Shown: positions 15,597-24,923 of the stretch, one piece after another
How positions within the stretch are numbered: the stretch's first letter is position 1
Layout of the letters: each line of letters starts with the position of its first letter
Assembly: GCA_018992685.1 (NCBI GenBank)
Contig: JACVGT010000039.1
Span: forward strand, 1-38,237
Direction: 5' to 3'
Source of the DNA: Theionarchaea archaeon
GTDB lineage: Archaea; Methanobacteriota_B; Thermococci; Methanofastidiosales; SZ-28-30
Length of the DNA: 38,237 bases
Position numbers and translations under genes: made by a program
The notes under the pieces: model-generated
Told to the model about the DNA's origin: nothing
The model's input: only the letters and a program-made list of their open reading frames with translations
Database searches by the model: none

Positions 15597-17303
15597 CTAG
15601 TAGATACTAATTTGCCTGAATTTTTCGCACAGCCATTTTGCAATGATTGTAAGACGGTTGCTTCCGTCTTCTCTGCACTTATACGGTGGAGGGCAATCCA
15701 CTCTGTACGCTGATATGAGTTGATAAAAGCCCTTATAGTATTTTTCTATGAATACTGCCCATTCCTTTCCTGCATCATCAACGTAGTAGTAGATGTATCG
15801 CCCCGTTTTTGCATTGTAGAACAGCTTCGATGCTCGTTCTATAATTTCCTGAATCATATGCTTATCATCAAGTATGGCTTGGTGACTGCTCGCTACACAC
15901 TCCTTTGTTGACTGTGCCCTCTGCGGAATGTGTGCCTGTCCATATGAACCTTCCACAACGATAACTACCTGTTTCCCGTCAATCCAGCCAGGGACTGCTG
16001 GTGGCCATTCGTATCCGACAGAAGGAGCAGTGACAACTAACAGGAAGACTGCTCCCACCACTCCAACAGCTATGGAAAGTACGGTCACGCATGCATCCAG
16101 GATGGCATAAAGAATGGCCAAGATATCTGGAAGAGTCAAAGTCCACCCGATTTCACCGAGTTCTGTATACACAAACATTGGAAGCATCACCAAGAGCTCC
16201 ATAAAGCTGAGATCTGGCTTCTTCACAAAAACGAGAGCAACCCCCAGATTGTTTGTCTCATCCAGTTCTTCCACATCACCCACAAAATCACCTAGTGGGC
16301 TGGCCGTGTACGCGGAAGCACTCTCTTCTGGCACCTGAAGAGCAGAGTATGACCGTATGTCAGATAGTGAACACTCTCTCAGAGCATCCGTATACACCTC
16401 AATCTCGGAGATCCCCAGGGCTGTGTCACCATTCAAAGCGGTGAGGGCTCCGCAGTGTATCTGCAGCCCAATAAAGAAATCTGCCATATATTCTGCTTCT
16501 CCTTTCCGGAGTTCCTGCTCTGCTGCCTTGTACACCTCTTTGGAGAATGCCTTGACATGTTCCAACGAGGGCTGGCTTTCAGACATTGCCTGAATGGCCT
16601 CAACCAGCTTTTCTTCAGCATTCTGAAGTCTTGGCCCATCATCCTTTTTCTTTCCTTTTCCCGGGGTTTCCTCTAATAAGAGCTTTAATGCAGCTATGGA
16701 TAACGTCGTCTGGATATCCAGTAACTCTGTCTGCTGCTCTTTTACCACCTGTGATGCAGTATGGAGCGTGGAATAGTGACCTACCAGAATGTCCTGGAGC
16801 TCCGAGATCTGGTCATCTGTGAATCCTGCCTGGTAGAGGCGGTCCCGTTCCTCAGGGGCAAATCCTCTGACTGCATAGTTGTGAAAATCATTGAAAGTGG
16901 CTAACCACTCTATGATCTCAGCTATATCCTCATCTGTATATCCGAGATCAGTCAAAGATTCCTTCCGGCTGTCAGATAACCCCATGAGGAGAATGATTTC
17001 CAGGTGGTTCTGGAGACTCACCTGTAGGGCATCATGGATATCCTGGGAAGCATTCTGCGCTTTTCCTATCTGGAGGGCAGTAGTCTCAATTGCCTGCAGT
17101 GTATGCTGATAGACGGCCTGCGTATTCTTTCCCTGCTGCAATTCCATGTATAAGAGGGTCACATCTTTCTGGAGAGAATAGAGGTCCTCGCGGTATTCTC
17201 TATACACGGGGAAATCAGTGTCTTCACAATCTCCAGGAAGAGCAGGATTGTTACAGAATGCCAGGATGAGTATGAGAGTCAGAGAGAGTGCTGCAGCCTT
17301 CAT
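15597..17303 (-). CDS. Secreted/membrane helical protein with a C-terminal domain that is reduplicated downstream
   Basis: 568 aa, overlapping the upstream gene by ATGA. Residues 1-22 are a signal peptide. Residues ~35-210 are helical, with two similar helix-turn segments (LGYTDEDIAEIIEWL at 120-134, AGFTDDQISELQDIL at 159-173). Lys/Asp-rich linker ~214-224 and another helical region to ~320 follow. Residues 344-364 (VEELDETNNLGV ... KKPDL) look like a CARDB-domain edge. Hydrophobic segments lie at ~367-382 and ~391-426. The C-terminal ~70 residues (YIYYYVDDAGKEWAVFIEKY ... LISAYRVDC ... WLCEKF) resemble the strand pattern of RelE/barnase-like (BECR-type) nuclease domains, which is only a fold-level impression. 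Orphan copies of this domain occur at 14127-14363 and 12657-12908. Overall function is unknown; an effector or toxin role is possible. Confidence 0.72.
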   Translation of the reverse strand: MKAAALSLTLILILAFCNNPALPGDCEDTDFPVYREYREDLYSLQKDVTLLYMELQQGKNTQAVYQHTLQAIETTALQIGKAQNASQDIHDALQVSLQNHLEIILLMGLSDSRKESLTDLGYTDEDIAEIIEWLATFNDFHNYAVRGFAPEERDRLYQAGFTDDQISELQDILVGHYSTLHTASQVVKEQQTELLDIQTTLSIAALKLLLEETPGKGKKKDDGPRLQNAEEKLVEAIQAMSESQPSLEHVKAFSKEVYKAAEQELRKGEAEYMADFFIGLQIHCGALTALNGDTALGISEIEVYTDALRECSLSDIRSYSALQVPEESASAYTASPLGDFVGDVEELDETNNLGVALVFVKKPDLSFMELLVMLPMFVYTELGEIGWTLTLPDILAILYAILDACVTVLSIAVGVVGAVFLLVVTAPSVGYEWPPAVPGWIDGKQVVIVVEGSYGQAHIPQRAQSTKECVASSHQAILDDKHMIQEIIERASKLFYNAKTGRYIYYYVDDAGKEWAVFIEKYYKGFYQLISAYRVDCPPPYKCREDGSNRLTIIAKWLCEKFRQISIY

Positions 17304-19015
17304 AACAGCCCCTCCGGAGGATCAGCGATTGCCTGGATGATGTACCCTCCAGAATAGAGGGGAATCCAGGTGTATGTGATGGTGATACTCTCGTCTCTTG
17401 GTAATACTTCAATAAACACTCTGTGGACCACCTCGTCATCAATGAGGAGGATAACCCAGAAGTCCTCAGCATCGGCCTTTCCCTCATTTCTGACGGTCAC
17501 TGAGATTATGACCTCTTCCTTGATGTTGGGGCTCGCGGGATTCAGGGAAATATCTTCATTCAGTATGACGAGATCGGGCAATGCTTTGTGGGTTACAGCA
17601 AAGCTCCCATCAAAGAGCGCTTTGTAACACGTGCCTTCTCCTTCAACGATTATGACTCCACACACAGAGTACAATCCAGAAGAAGAGGGCGTATACTCAG
17701 CAGAATAGGTGCCGTCCTCATTATCCACCCAGGAGAGTGGGGTATAGGTGTCATCTGGGAGGTACAGGAGTGACGTAACCTCCCCACCTGAGAGGAGTTC
17801 TCCCTGTTCACTGAAAACTGTCAGCAGAAAGTCTACGGGCTCATCCAGGAAAGATTCTCCAATTTTAAGGATTGCAAAGGCGTTCTCGCAGTCCCTGACG
17901 TAAAAGGTTCCTCCTGCTTCCTCTAAGTAACACGAATCTGTGGAAATGTCTGCCGTAATGGAGTAGGACCCCTCATGTTCTGGCAGGTAAGACGCAGAAT
18001 AGATCCCTGGGGCACTGGAAGTCCACTCTAAATCTATAATCTCAGAGCCATCAGGTAAAGAGAGCACGCTGGCTATTTCCCCATCCAGCGGTTGGCCTCC
18101 CTCATCAGCAGCTGTAACGGTGACATGCACGCACTCTCCCAGGTCATACTCAGGAATGTCCTTGTCAAATTCCAAAGCCAGAGTGGCGTGATAGCACACA
18201 CCAAACGTGGTGGATGCCTGGACATCTTCATAGAATCGTTTCTTCACATAGACATGTGCTGTATATTGGCCTTCCTTTGGATCAGCCTGGACGCCCTGGT
18301 CATTGGTGAAATCCCACATGTAATAGTGACATTCCATTGCAGGGTTCCAGGACCAGTCTTCTGGCGTAATTGTTTTCTTTGTGGAATCGGGTAGCGCAAT
18401 ATCTCCTTTGATGCTGTCAGCCTGGATGTAGTCTCCTGTCTCTTCATCTGTTACCTGCAGGACTACCCGTGCAAAGGAGTCCCCACTTGAGTACTTTGGT
18501 TTGTTGGTCTTGAGATCAGCATGCATGTGGTGAGCACCTGTTCCATCATCGGGGAAGTACCACAAGGTGTTGTCTCCAACCAGGAAGGAGGGAGAAGTGA
18601 CCACATACTTTCCAGGTGGTATATAGGTGAGGGGTACATCTTCAATATTGAAATCAGGGTTCCAGGGCTGGACATACACCAGTTCTGCCGTATACAAAAT
18701 CGGAATGTTTTCAGTACAATTTTCAGGGCAATCATAATCGGGATAGGAACGGAAATTAAGGACACCCCCGATCTGCTGCTCATTGCTGATCCCAAATACC
18801 CAGAGAGGACGTCCAAAGACATAGACTGAAGGTACCCATTCCTCATAACGGCACATGTATCCTGAGGGGCACTCCTCACATTCATGGACGTGCCAGTGCT
18901 CTGGCATGGAGATGTGCCACTCCCTGGGTGTACCATAGGGAAGGGATTCAACATTATGGGAAGATGCAAGAGCAGCAATCAATATGAGAAACAGGAAGAT
19001 ATATCCTTTTTTCAT
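17300..19015 (-). CDS. Secreted multi-Ig/CARDB-type surface protein
   Basis: The frame is open from 19078, but ATG 19015 fits best. It is preceded by GGGAG 8 nt upstream and starts a clear signal peptide (MKKGYIFLFLILIAALASS). This gives 571 aa. After a Cys-rich N-terminal segment (ECEECPSGYMCRYEEW, CPENC) come beta-sandwich domains with the pattern YxADxITxTVxxxDG, each with a GIYSASYLPEHEGSYSI-like strand. Residues ~475-570 form a CARDB domain (LPDLVILNEDISLNPASPNI, then VRNEGKADAEDFWV). It ends abruptly at AIADPPEGLL, before the usual ETNN edge. The stop overlaps the start of the 568-aa gene (ATGA), so translation is coupled. It probably lies extracellularly as an adhesion or binding partner of that protein. 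A TATA-like TTTATATGG lies at ~19150-19159 on the minus strand. Confidence 0.78.
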   Translation of the reverse strand: MKKGYIFLFLILIAALASSHNVESLPYGTPREWHISMPEHWHVHECEECPSGYMCRYEEWVPSVYVFGRPLWVFGISNEQQIGGVLNFRSYPDYDCPENCTENIPILYTAELVYVQPWNPDFNIEDVPLTYIPPGKYVVTSPSFLVGDNTLWYFPDDGTGAHHMHADLKTNKPKYSSGDSFARVVLQVTDEETGDYIQADSIKGDIALPDSTKKTITPEDWSWNPAMECHYYMWDFTNDQGVQADPKEGQYTAHVYVKKRFYEDVQASTTFGVCYHATLALEFDKDIPEYDLGECVHVTVTAADEGGQPLDGEIASVLSLPDGSEIIDLEWTSSAPGIYSASYLPEHEGSYSITADISTDSCYLEEAGGTFYVRDCENAFAILKIGESFLDEPVDFLLTVFSEQGELLSGGEVTSLLYLPDDTYTPLSWVDNEDGTYSAEYTPSSSGLYSVCGVIIVEGEGTCYKALFDGSFAVTHKALPDLVILNEDISLNPASPNIKEEVIISVTVRNEGKADAEDFWVILLIDDEVVHRVFIEVLPRDESITITYTWIPLYSGGYIIQAIADPPEGLL

Positions 19016-19253
19016 CTTTTCATCTCCCAGCCTCCTGTAAAGGTAGTATGATCCACAAAAAAATCGGAAAAAGCGCATTTCAATATCTTGATTTTATCCA
19101 CCACGTAGATGTCCATTGTTCCACCTCTCCCCTGAGGATTACCTGATCCATATAAATGTATCGGGTTAGAAATGAATTATCCACCGTAAAGAACAGTGAG
19201 ACAGGTTCCTTTTCCACTGCAACAGAGCATGACCCCCTGGCTGAAAGTGATTA

Positions 19254-22200
19254 ATTTCAATCCTAACATAGTCTGATTTCAACACTGTCGAAAATAATGA
19301 CAATCCAGAAGATTTCGAACTTTCAATCCTAACATAGTCTGATTTCAACTGATGTAGGCTGTTGCGAAATGGTTACTGAAACTTATCTTTCAATCCTAAC
19401 ATAGTCTGATTTCAACAGCTCCCTTATCGTATGTCATGTCATCACCAGACAACTTTCAATCCTAACATAGTCTGATTTCAACATTCACACTGCAACAGAT
19501 ACACGATGAGATTCAGAGCTTTCAATCCTAACATAGTCTGATTTCAACAATTAGGAAATGTATTAAATAATGCGCAGGATGAACTCTTTCAATCCTAACA
19601 TAGTCTGATTTCAACCTGACTGCCATTGATATGGGAGACCAGCGAGCACCTTTCAATCCTAACATAGTCTGATTTCAACAATACCATTTGAGGTGGGTTA
19701 AATGGCATCAGTTAACTTTCAATCCTAACATAGTCTGATTTCAACCCCCCTGGCGGTTTATCTTGGATTTTCTTCACTTTTCCTTTCAATCCTAACATAG
19801 TCTGATTTCAACAAAAAAGAAGGATATGATGGCGAACGGTGTGCAGACTTTCAATCCTAACATAGTCTGATTTCAACACACAAAACTATGTCCCAGATGC
19901 CCTAATTTCATCTGCCTTTCAATCCTAACATAGTCTGATTTCAACTTTCAACGTCACCCTCTGCAAAAATGTAGTCCTGCCTTTCAATCCTAACATAGTC
20001 TGATTTCAACACTTGATGGAACAAAGCACAAAGCAATCAATCGCAGACTTTCAATCCTAACATAGTCTGATTTCAACTGTTCAGTTTCATCGATATATCA
20101 AAGAAGATAGAAGCTTTCAATCCTAACATAGTCTGATTTCAACCACGCTTCAACAGGTAATAAACGACACTGAATCTTCCTTTCAATCCTAACATAGTCT
20201 GATTTCAACTGTCTGACAGTCATGGTTGTTGCATTCTTCGTTATGCTTTCAATCCTAACATAGTCTGATTTCAACAATTTCTTGAATTTCTCAATCCTGG
20301 TAACTATGATTCTTTCAATCCTAACATAGTCTGATTTCAACGATCTACGGTTTGACGTCCTGATGAACGCCTATTTCCCTTTCAATCCTAACATAGTCTG
20401 ATTTCAACGATCTACGGTTTGACGTCCTGATGAACGCCTATTTCCCTTTCAATCCTAACATAGTCTGATTTCAACGATGGATAACGCAATGCAACTAGAT
20501 AGACAAAACGGACCATCTGCTTTCAATCCTAACATAGTCTGATTTCAACCGGCGATGTACCACGATGGCGATATTTACAATCCAACTTTCAATCCTAACA
20601 TAGTCTGATTTCAACTCTATTATACACATGACACTAGATTTTGTAGCAGACTTTCAATCCTAACATAGTCTGATTTCAACTCTGTACAGTTTTTGATATA
20701 CTATTTATAAACTTTGCTTTCAATCCTAACATAGTCTGATTTCAACTTCTCCACAGGTACAATAACACGAAACAAAGAAGACCTTTCAATCCTAACATAG
20801 TCTGATTTCAACGGAGGAGTGAGAACATGACCATAAAGGAGATATACGCTTTCAATCCTAACATAGTCTGATTTCAACCTTTGAAGTAGCCTTGAATATT
20901 GCTCTTGAAGACCCTTTCAATCCTAACATAGTCTGATTTCAACAGGGAAAAAAGGTGATCTTCCCGGTAAATGAACCAACTTTCAATCCTAACATAGTCT
21001 GATTTCAACCTTGAAGCTCCTGCAGTCCCGTTCTTGCTGTTTCTTCTTTCAATCCTAACATAGTCTGATTTCAACTCGAAAAAGCGCGTCAGAAACAGAA
21101 AGGTTATAGACTTTCAATCCTAACATAGTCTGATTTCAACGTCGAATACCATTTTAAATCTATGTTACAGATTTGCTTTCAATCCTAACATAGTCTGATT
21201 TCAACTTTCCACGTTTTGGCTTCTAATTTTGCTGTGAACATCTTTCAATCCTAACATAGTCTGATTTCAACGATATACAGTCTCAGAAGATGATTTATGC
21301 CAGATTTCTTTCAATCCTAACATAGTCTGATTTCAACTCTGTACAACACCTTCTTTATCCTTGAAAACGAGACCCTTTCAATCCTAACATAGTCTGATTT
21401 CAACCCTTGCTGATAACGATAATTTGTCTTCCCATCCAATCTTTCAATCCTAACATAGTCTGATTTCAACGTATTTCAGAGATTAAAGAAGAACTGCAGG
21501 AGATTACTTTCAATCCTAACATAGTCTGATTTCAACTAATACATCTTTAAATCCTGTAAATCTTTCTTCTTTCTTTCAATCCTAACATAGTCTGATTTCA
21601 ACCTAATGTGGGAATCCAGAAGAGTGACCACAGCACCCTTTCAATCCTAACATAGTCTGATTTCAACTTATTCTTTTTTTGGTGGGAATGGGAATATTTA
21701 TATCTTTCAATCCTAACATAGTCTGATTTCAACTGTAACCTGTTCTGCTTGTGCGCTCTTTCTGAGCACTTTCAATCCTAACATAGTCTGATTTCAACAC
21801 TTTATCACCTCCTATTCCAGTCTTATGAATCCACTTTCAATCCTAACATAGTCTGATTTCAACCAGTTCATGAAACAATTCGGCCCAGTGCGTGACCCTT
21901 TCAATCCTAACATAGTCTGATTTCAACTCGGGGGGCACGGCTGGACTGGGCGAACCTGACAGCTTTCAATCCTAACATAGTCTGATTTCAACATATCCTC
22001 CCATCCCGCATAAGCGAGCATATCATCGCTTTCAATCCTAACATAGTCTGATTTCAACCTCGCATTAGATCTACTTCCCCTCCTCTCTTACACCTTTCAA
22101 TCCTAACATAGTCTGATTTCAACATCAGCTTGTCAAAACTGAGAATGAACAGCTTGTAGCCTTTCAATCCTAACATAGTCTGATTTCAACAATTGGTCTC

Positions 22201-22980
22201 ATGTCTTTCATTGGATCCTCTCCTTCCTTTCAATCCTAACATAGTCTGATTTCAACAGTACCCGGATGTTTCATGTGACGTATTTCGTGGTACTTTCAAT
22301 CCTAACATAGTCTGATTTCAACTTCGATTCCTCCTGAATGGGTGATAATCTTTGACGACTTTCAATCCTAACATAGTCTGATTTCAACCTTTTCCTTTCT
22401 TTTCCTGGTCGTGTAGTATTCTGACTTTCAATCCTAACATAGTCTGATTTCAACATGCTAGAGGTATAGAATGTCTGTAACTACTGCTGCTTTCAATCCT
22501 AACATAGTCTGATTTCAACAATTACAAGAAATTAAACAAAATCAAAAGGTTCTAACTTTCAATCCTAACATAGTCTGATTTCAACACGGTGTCTTTTTGT
22601 CAGCGTAGAAATCCCAGATTTCTTTCAATCCTAACATAGTCTGATTTCAACATTACTCATTCATTTCATCCCCAGATGCTTAGCCTTTCTTTCAATCCTA
22701 ACATAGTCTGATTTCAACGTAGATGTAAGAGTCACAGGCGAATATAAGATCTTCTTTCAATCCTAACATAGTCTGATTTCAACAAAATCATTGAAGACTT
22801 GAGAAATTACGGTATTCTCCTTTCAATCCTAACATAGTCTGATTTCAACAATTCTACACGATGCCAATACCTGTGTTTTACGTAACTTTCAATCCTAACA
22901 TAGTCTGATTTCAACAATCACAATGGGGGTGGCATGGATGCGGCCGGAATCTTTCAATCCTAACATAGTCTGATTTCAAC
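19254..22980 (-). CRISPR. CRISPR array 1: 57 repeats of 30 nt, 56 spacers, transcribed on the minus strand
   Basis: On the plus strand each repeat begins CTTTCAATCCTAACATAG and ends TCTGATTTCAAC. As transcribed it begins GTTGAAATC and ends ATTGAAAG, the usual 8-nt crRNA 5' handle of type I-B systems. Repeats recur every ~66 bp, with spacers of mostly 34-38 nt. The leader (22981-23107) and cas2 adjoin the right end, so new spacers enter there and the left end is oldest. The oldest repeat (19254-19283) begins with A instead of C, as in array 2. The spacers at 20342-20378 and 20409-20445 are identical, a tandem repeat-spacer duplication. The spacer at 20476-20519 is unusually long (44 nt). Confidence 0.98.
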
Positions 22981-23107
22981 AGGGTGCCTTTTTCCCTCTA
23001 TTTCCCTGATACTATATAAAACTATCGTCCGTTCAGCACCCCTCGTCGTGGATCTCCGGTTCTGCACTTCCTTTATAAAGAACCACGACTTTTCGTGAAA
23101 ATCACAA
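22981..23107 (-). promoter_or_regulatory. Leader of CRISPR array 1
   Basis: 127 bp, 126 of which match the leader of array 2. On the minus strand it holds a TATA box TTTTATATAGT (23022-23012) about 35 bp before the first repeat, placing the transcript start just ahead of the array. A second TATA-like TTTATAAAG lies at 23079-23071. GTCGTGG (23045-23051)/CCACGAC (23083-23089) and GGTTCT (23058-23063)/AGAACC (23079-23084) form dyads that may guide integration. Its upstream edge contains the last two codons of cas2. Confidence 0.9.
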
Positions 23108-23365
23108 AATATTAGTAGGCTCAACCTTGGGTTCTCCAATGAACCTCCGATTTACCAGCGCCTCATCTCTCACCGTGTAGATAATAACCGAATCTTCTTT
23201 CTTCTCAATAATCTCTTCAACTCCGAGTTCGATCTCTTTCAACCGTGCCTTTGTCACTTCACCCTCCAGTACTGAATTCTGCATCCAATTCAAGTACTGT
23301 TTTAGAAAGATACGCACCTTGTCTACTCTCTCCACACTCACATCATACACGACAATGACATACAC
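23102..23365 (-). CDS. cas2: CRISPR adaptation endoribonuclease-like protein Cas2
   Basis: Cas2 dimerises between two Cas1 dimers and holds the prespacer during integration. The frame opens at GTG 23374. I prefer GTG 23365, which gives 87 aa beginning MYVIVVYDVSVERVDKVRIF, the classic Cas2 first strand with its conserved Asp. The cas1 stop overlaps this GTG by one base (TAGTG), the same coupling as between cas4 and cas1 (TGATG). The C-terminal SVIIYTVRDE strand also fits. The stop TGA lies inside the 127-bp leader of array 1. Confidence 0.95.
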   Translation of the reverse strand: MYVIVVYDVSVERVDKVRIFLKQYLNWMQNSVLEGEVTKARLKEIELGVEEIIEKKEDSVIIYTVRDEALVNRRFIGEPKVEPTNIL

Positions 23366-24339
23366 TACCACCACATCCTGAATGCCTTGTACGTCTGCAC
23401 GCCCAGAAAATGCTTTATCAACTTATAACACTCCAGTCGAATCAGCCTCTGATAAGAAACGTTCCGCCCCAGACTCCTGTGCTTCACGGTAGTTTTCAGT
23501 CTCTGGTCAAAATGACTCAAGAACACTTTCTTCCCTTCCTCATTCAGTAAACAGTTGTTCACGTCTTTGCGGAAATGGTCCTCTGTAATAATGCCCTTGT
23601 TCAAGACCTTGAAAATCACTCTGTCCCCGAGAAAAGGCTTGAAGACTTCACTCAAGTCCAGGCTTAGCGAGAACCGTCTTTCAAAGGGTTCGTGCAGGAA
23701 GCTCACACTGGGGTGCAATTGAGTATTATAGATCTCTGACAACGTTGCAGAGTACACCAGTGCGTTGCTAAAACTGATAAGACAGTTCACCATATTCTCT
23801 GGAGGTTGTCGTGTCCTCTTCTCAAACCGGAAATTCTCAGGCAATATCCTGTCAAAACACTGGTAGTACAGTCCCCTGATATTCCCTTCAATACTCATCA
23901 ACTGGGGAATACTCCCGGCATCAGGCACTTTTTCTGACCAGTCTTCAACCTGCCCAACTGTGTCTTCCAGATCGTAGTACCTCAGATTCCTTACAATGTT
24001 GTCAAACCCTCCCGAGAGTAGTTCCTTTGCCAGGTCTAGTCTTTTCTCACTGTCGAGATAGTGGGCTGCCTGCCTTACCACGATGTCTCCTGAAACCAGA
24101 GATTCTCGTGGATAGAACGACCCCTCAAAGAACCCATAGTGGTTGAAAAAGTGGATGCACACCCCATTCTTTGCCAGGTACGACAAGACACCAGAAGTCA
24201 CAGAAACTCTTCCATATACAAAAATCGTGTGAATTTTGTGTATGGGAAGCAGGAATTTCCTTTCCCTGCTCACAAAGTATACCGTGTTCTCTTTCCTCAT
24301 CAATTTCCCATCCTTTACCAAGTAAAAATTTACTTTCAT
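23365..24339 (-). CDS. cas1: CRISPR integrase Cas1 (type I-B)
   Basis: Cas1 inserts prespacers at the leader-repeat junction with Cas2. The frame opens at 24354, but ATG 24339 (MKVNFYLVKDGKLMRKENTV) overlaps the cas4 stop as TGATG and gives 324 aa, a normal length. The beta-rich N-terminal domain contains FVYGRVSVTSGVLSYLAKNG. The metal-binding residues of the catalytic domain are visible: Glu151 in MSIEGNIR, His216 in SFLHEPFERR and Asp228 in SLDLSEVFKP. It is the middle gene of the cas4-cas1-cas2 adaptation operon. Confidence 0.97.
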   Translation of the reverse strand: MKVNFYLVKDGKLMRKENTVYFVSRERKFLLPIHKIHTIFVYGRVSVTSGVLSYLAKNGVCIHFFNHYGFFEGSFYPRESLVSGDIVVRQAAHYLDSEKRLDLAKELLSGGFDNIVRNLRYYDLEDTVGQVEDWSEKVPDAGSIPQLMSIEGNIRGLYYQCFDRILPENFRFEKRTRQPPENMVNCLISFSNALVYSATLSEIYNTQLHPSVSFLHEPFERRFSLSLDLSEVFKPFLGDRVIFKVLNKGIITEDHFRKDVNNCLLNEEGKKVFLSHFDQRLKTTVKHRSLGRNVSYQRLIRLECYKLIKHFLGVQTYKAFRMWW

Positions 24340-24842
24340 CACATCACCCAGCACAATTCATAGTAACTGCATTTCTTGCAGTAAGGTTTTTTCTCAGGGG
24401 ACGGGGGAGTTCCTGCAGAGACAACCTGTACAATATCTTTGAGAATACCTTCAATCTCTTCTTCCTGAGAGCTTTCCAAAACGATTTTCTCTCTCTTTCG
24501 AAGAAGGGGATAGTTTATTACCCCTGTGGCTACTATCCCTTTCTGTTTCAGGTAGTACAGGTAGTACAGCAATTGGTAGATGTGTGATTTTTCCATTTTT
24601 CTGGAACGTTTTACTTCGTGGAGAACTACCCCTTTCCCCTCTTCTATGAAATCAACATTTATTGGTCCAATTCTCATTTCCTTTTCCCTCTTGTAACTGG
24701 TCTGATGCAGCAGCTTCCCCATGAACACTGCATCACTGGTATGTTCCATTGCAGAGTAGTGAGAGAATAACCACAACTTGCTCTTACAAATGAAGTAGTA
24801 GTTCACCTGCACCCCCGTTATTGTAGATTCCTTGGTAAGCAT
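24339..24842 (-). CDS. cas4: CRISPR-associated exonuclease Cas4
   Basis: A RecB-like Fe-S nuclease that trims prespacers and helps select PAM and orientation. The frame opens at 24875, but ATG 24842 (MLTKESTITGVQVNYYFICK) gives the usual Cas4 N-terminus and 167 aa. Visible are the first cluster Cys (YYFICKSKLWLFS), the RecB-type active site (NVDFIEEGKGVVLHEVKRSR, then QLLYYLYYLK) and the three C-terminal Cys (YCKKCSYYELC). A TATA box at 24864-24872 is about 26 bp before this ATG, so cas4-cas1-cas2 probably have their own promoter with little or no leader. Confidence 0.95.
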   Translation of the reverse strand: MLTKESTITGVQVNYYFICKSKLWLFSHYSAMEHTSDAVFMGKLLHQTSYKREKEMRIGPINVDFIEEGKGVVLHEVKRSRKMEKSHIYQLLYYLYYLKQKGIVATGVINYPLLRKREKIVLESSQEEEIEGILKDIVQVVSAGTPPSPEKKPYCKKCSYYELCWVM

Positions 24843-24863
24843 TAGTTCCTCTTTGTAGCAATG

Positions 24864-24872
24864 ATATAAATA
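24864..24872 (-). promoter_or_regulatory. TATA box for the cas4-cas1-cas2 operon
   Basis: TATTTATAT on the minus strand is centred about 26 bp before the preferred cas4 start (24842), in the 81-bp gap after cas3. This spacing would start transcription at or next to the ATG. Confidence 0.5.
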
Positions 24873-24923
24873 CATTTCCTTTGGAGAGACAAATACTTAA
24901 AATCAGAGTGGGGAGAGCAAAAC

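Noticed and set aside
19166-22456. Short minus-strand ORFs with repeated KSDYVRIE
   Set aside because: They are translations of CRISPR repeats of array 1, with no start signal or spacing of a gene; the same applies to the KSDYDRIE and FQSYHSLIST frames in array 2.
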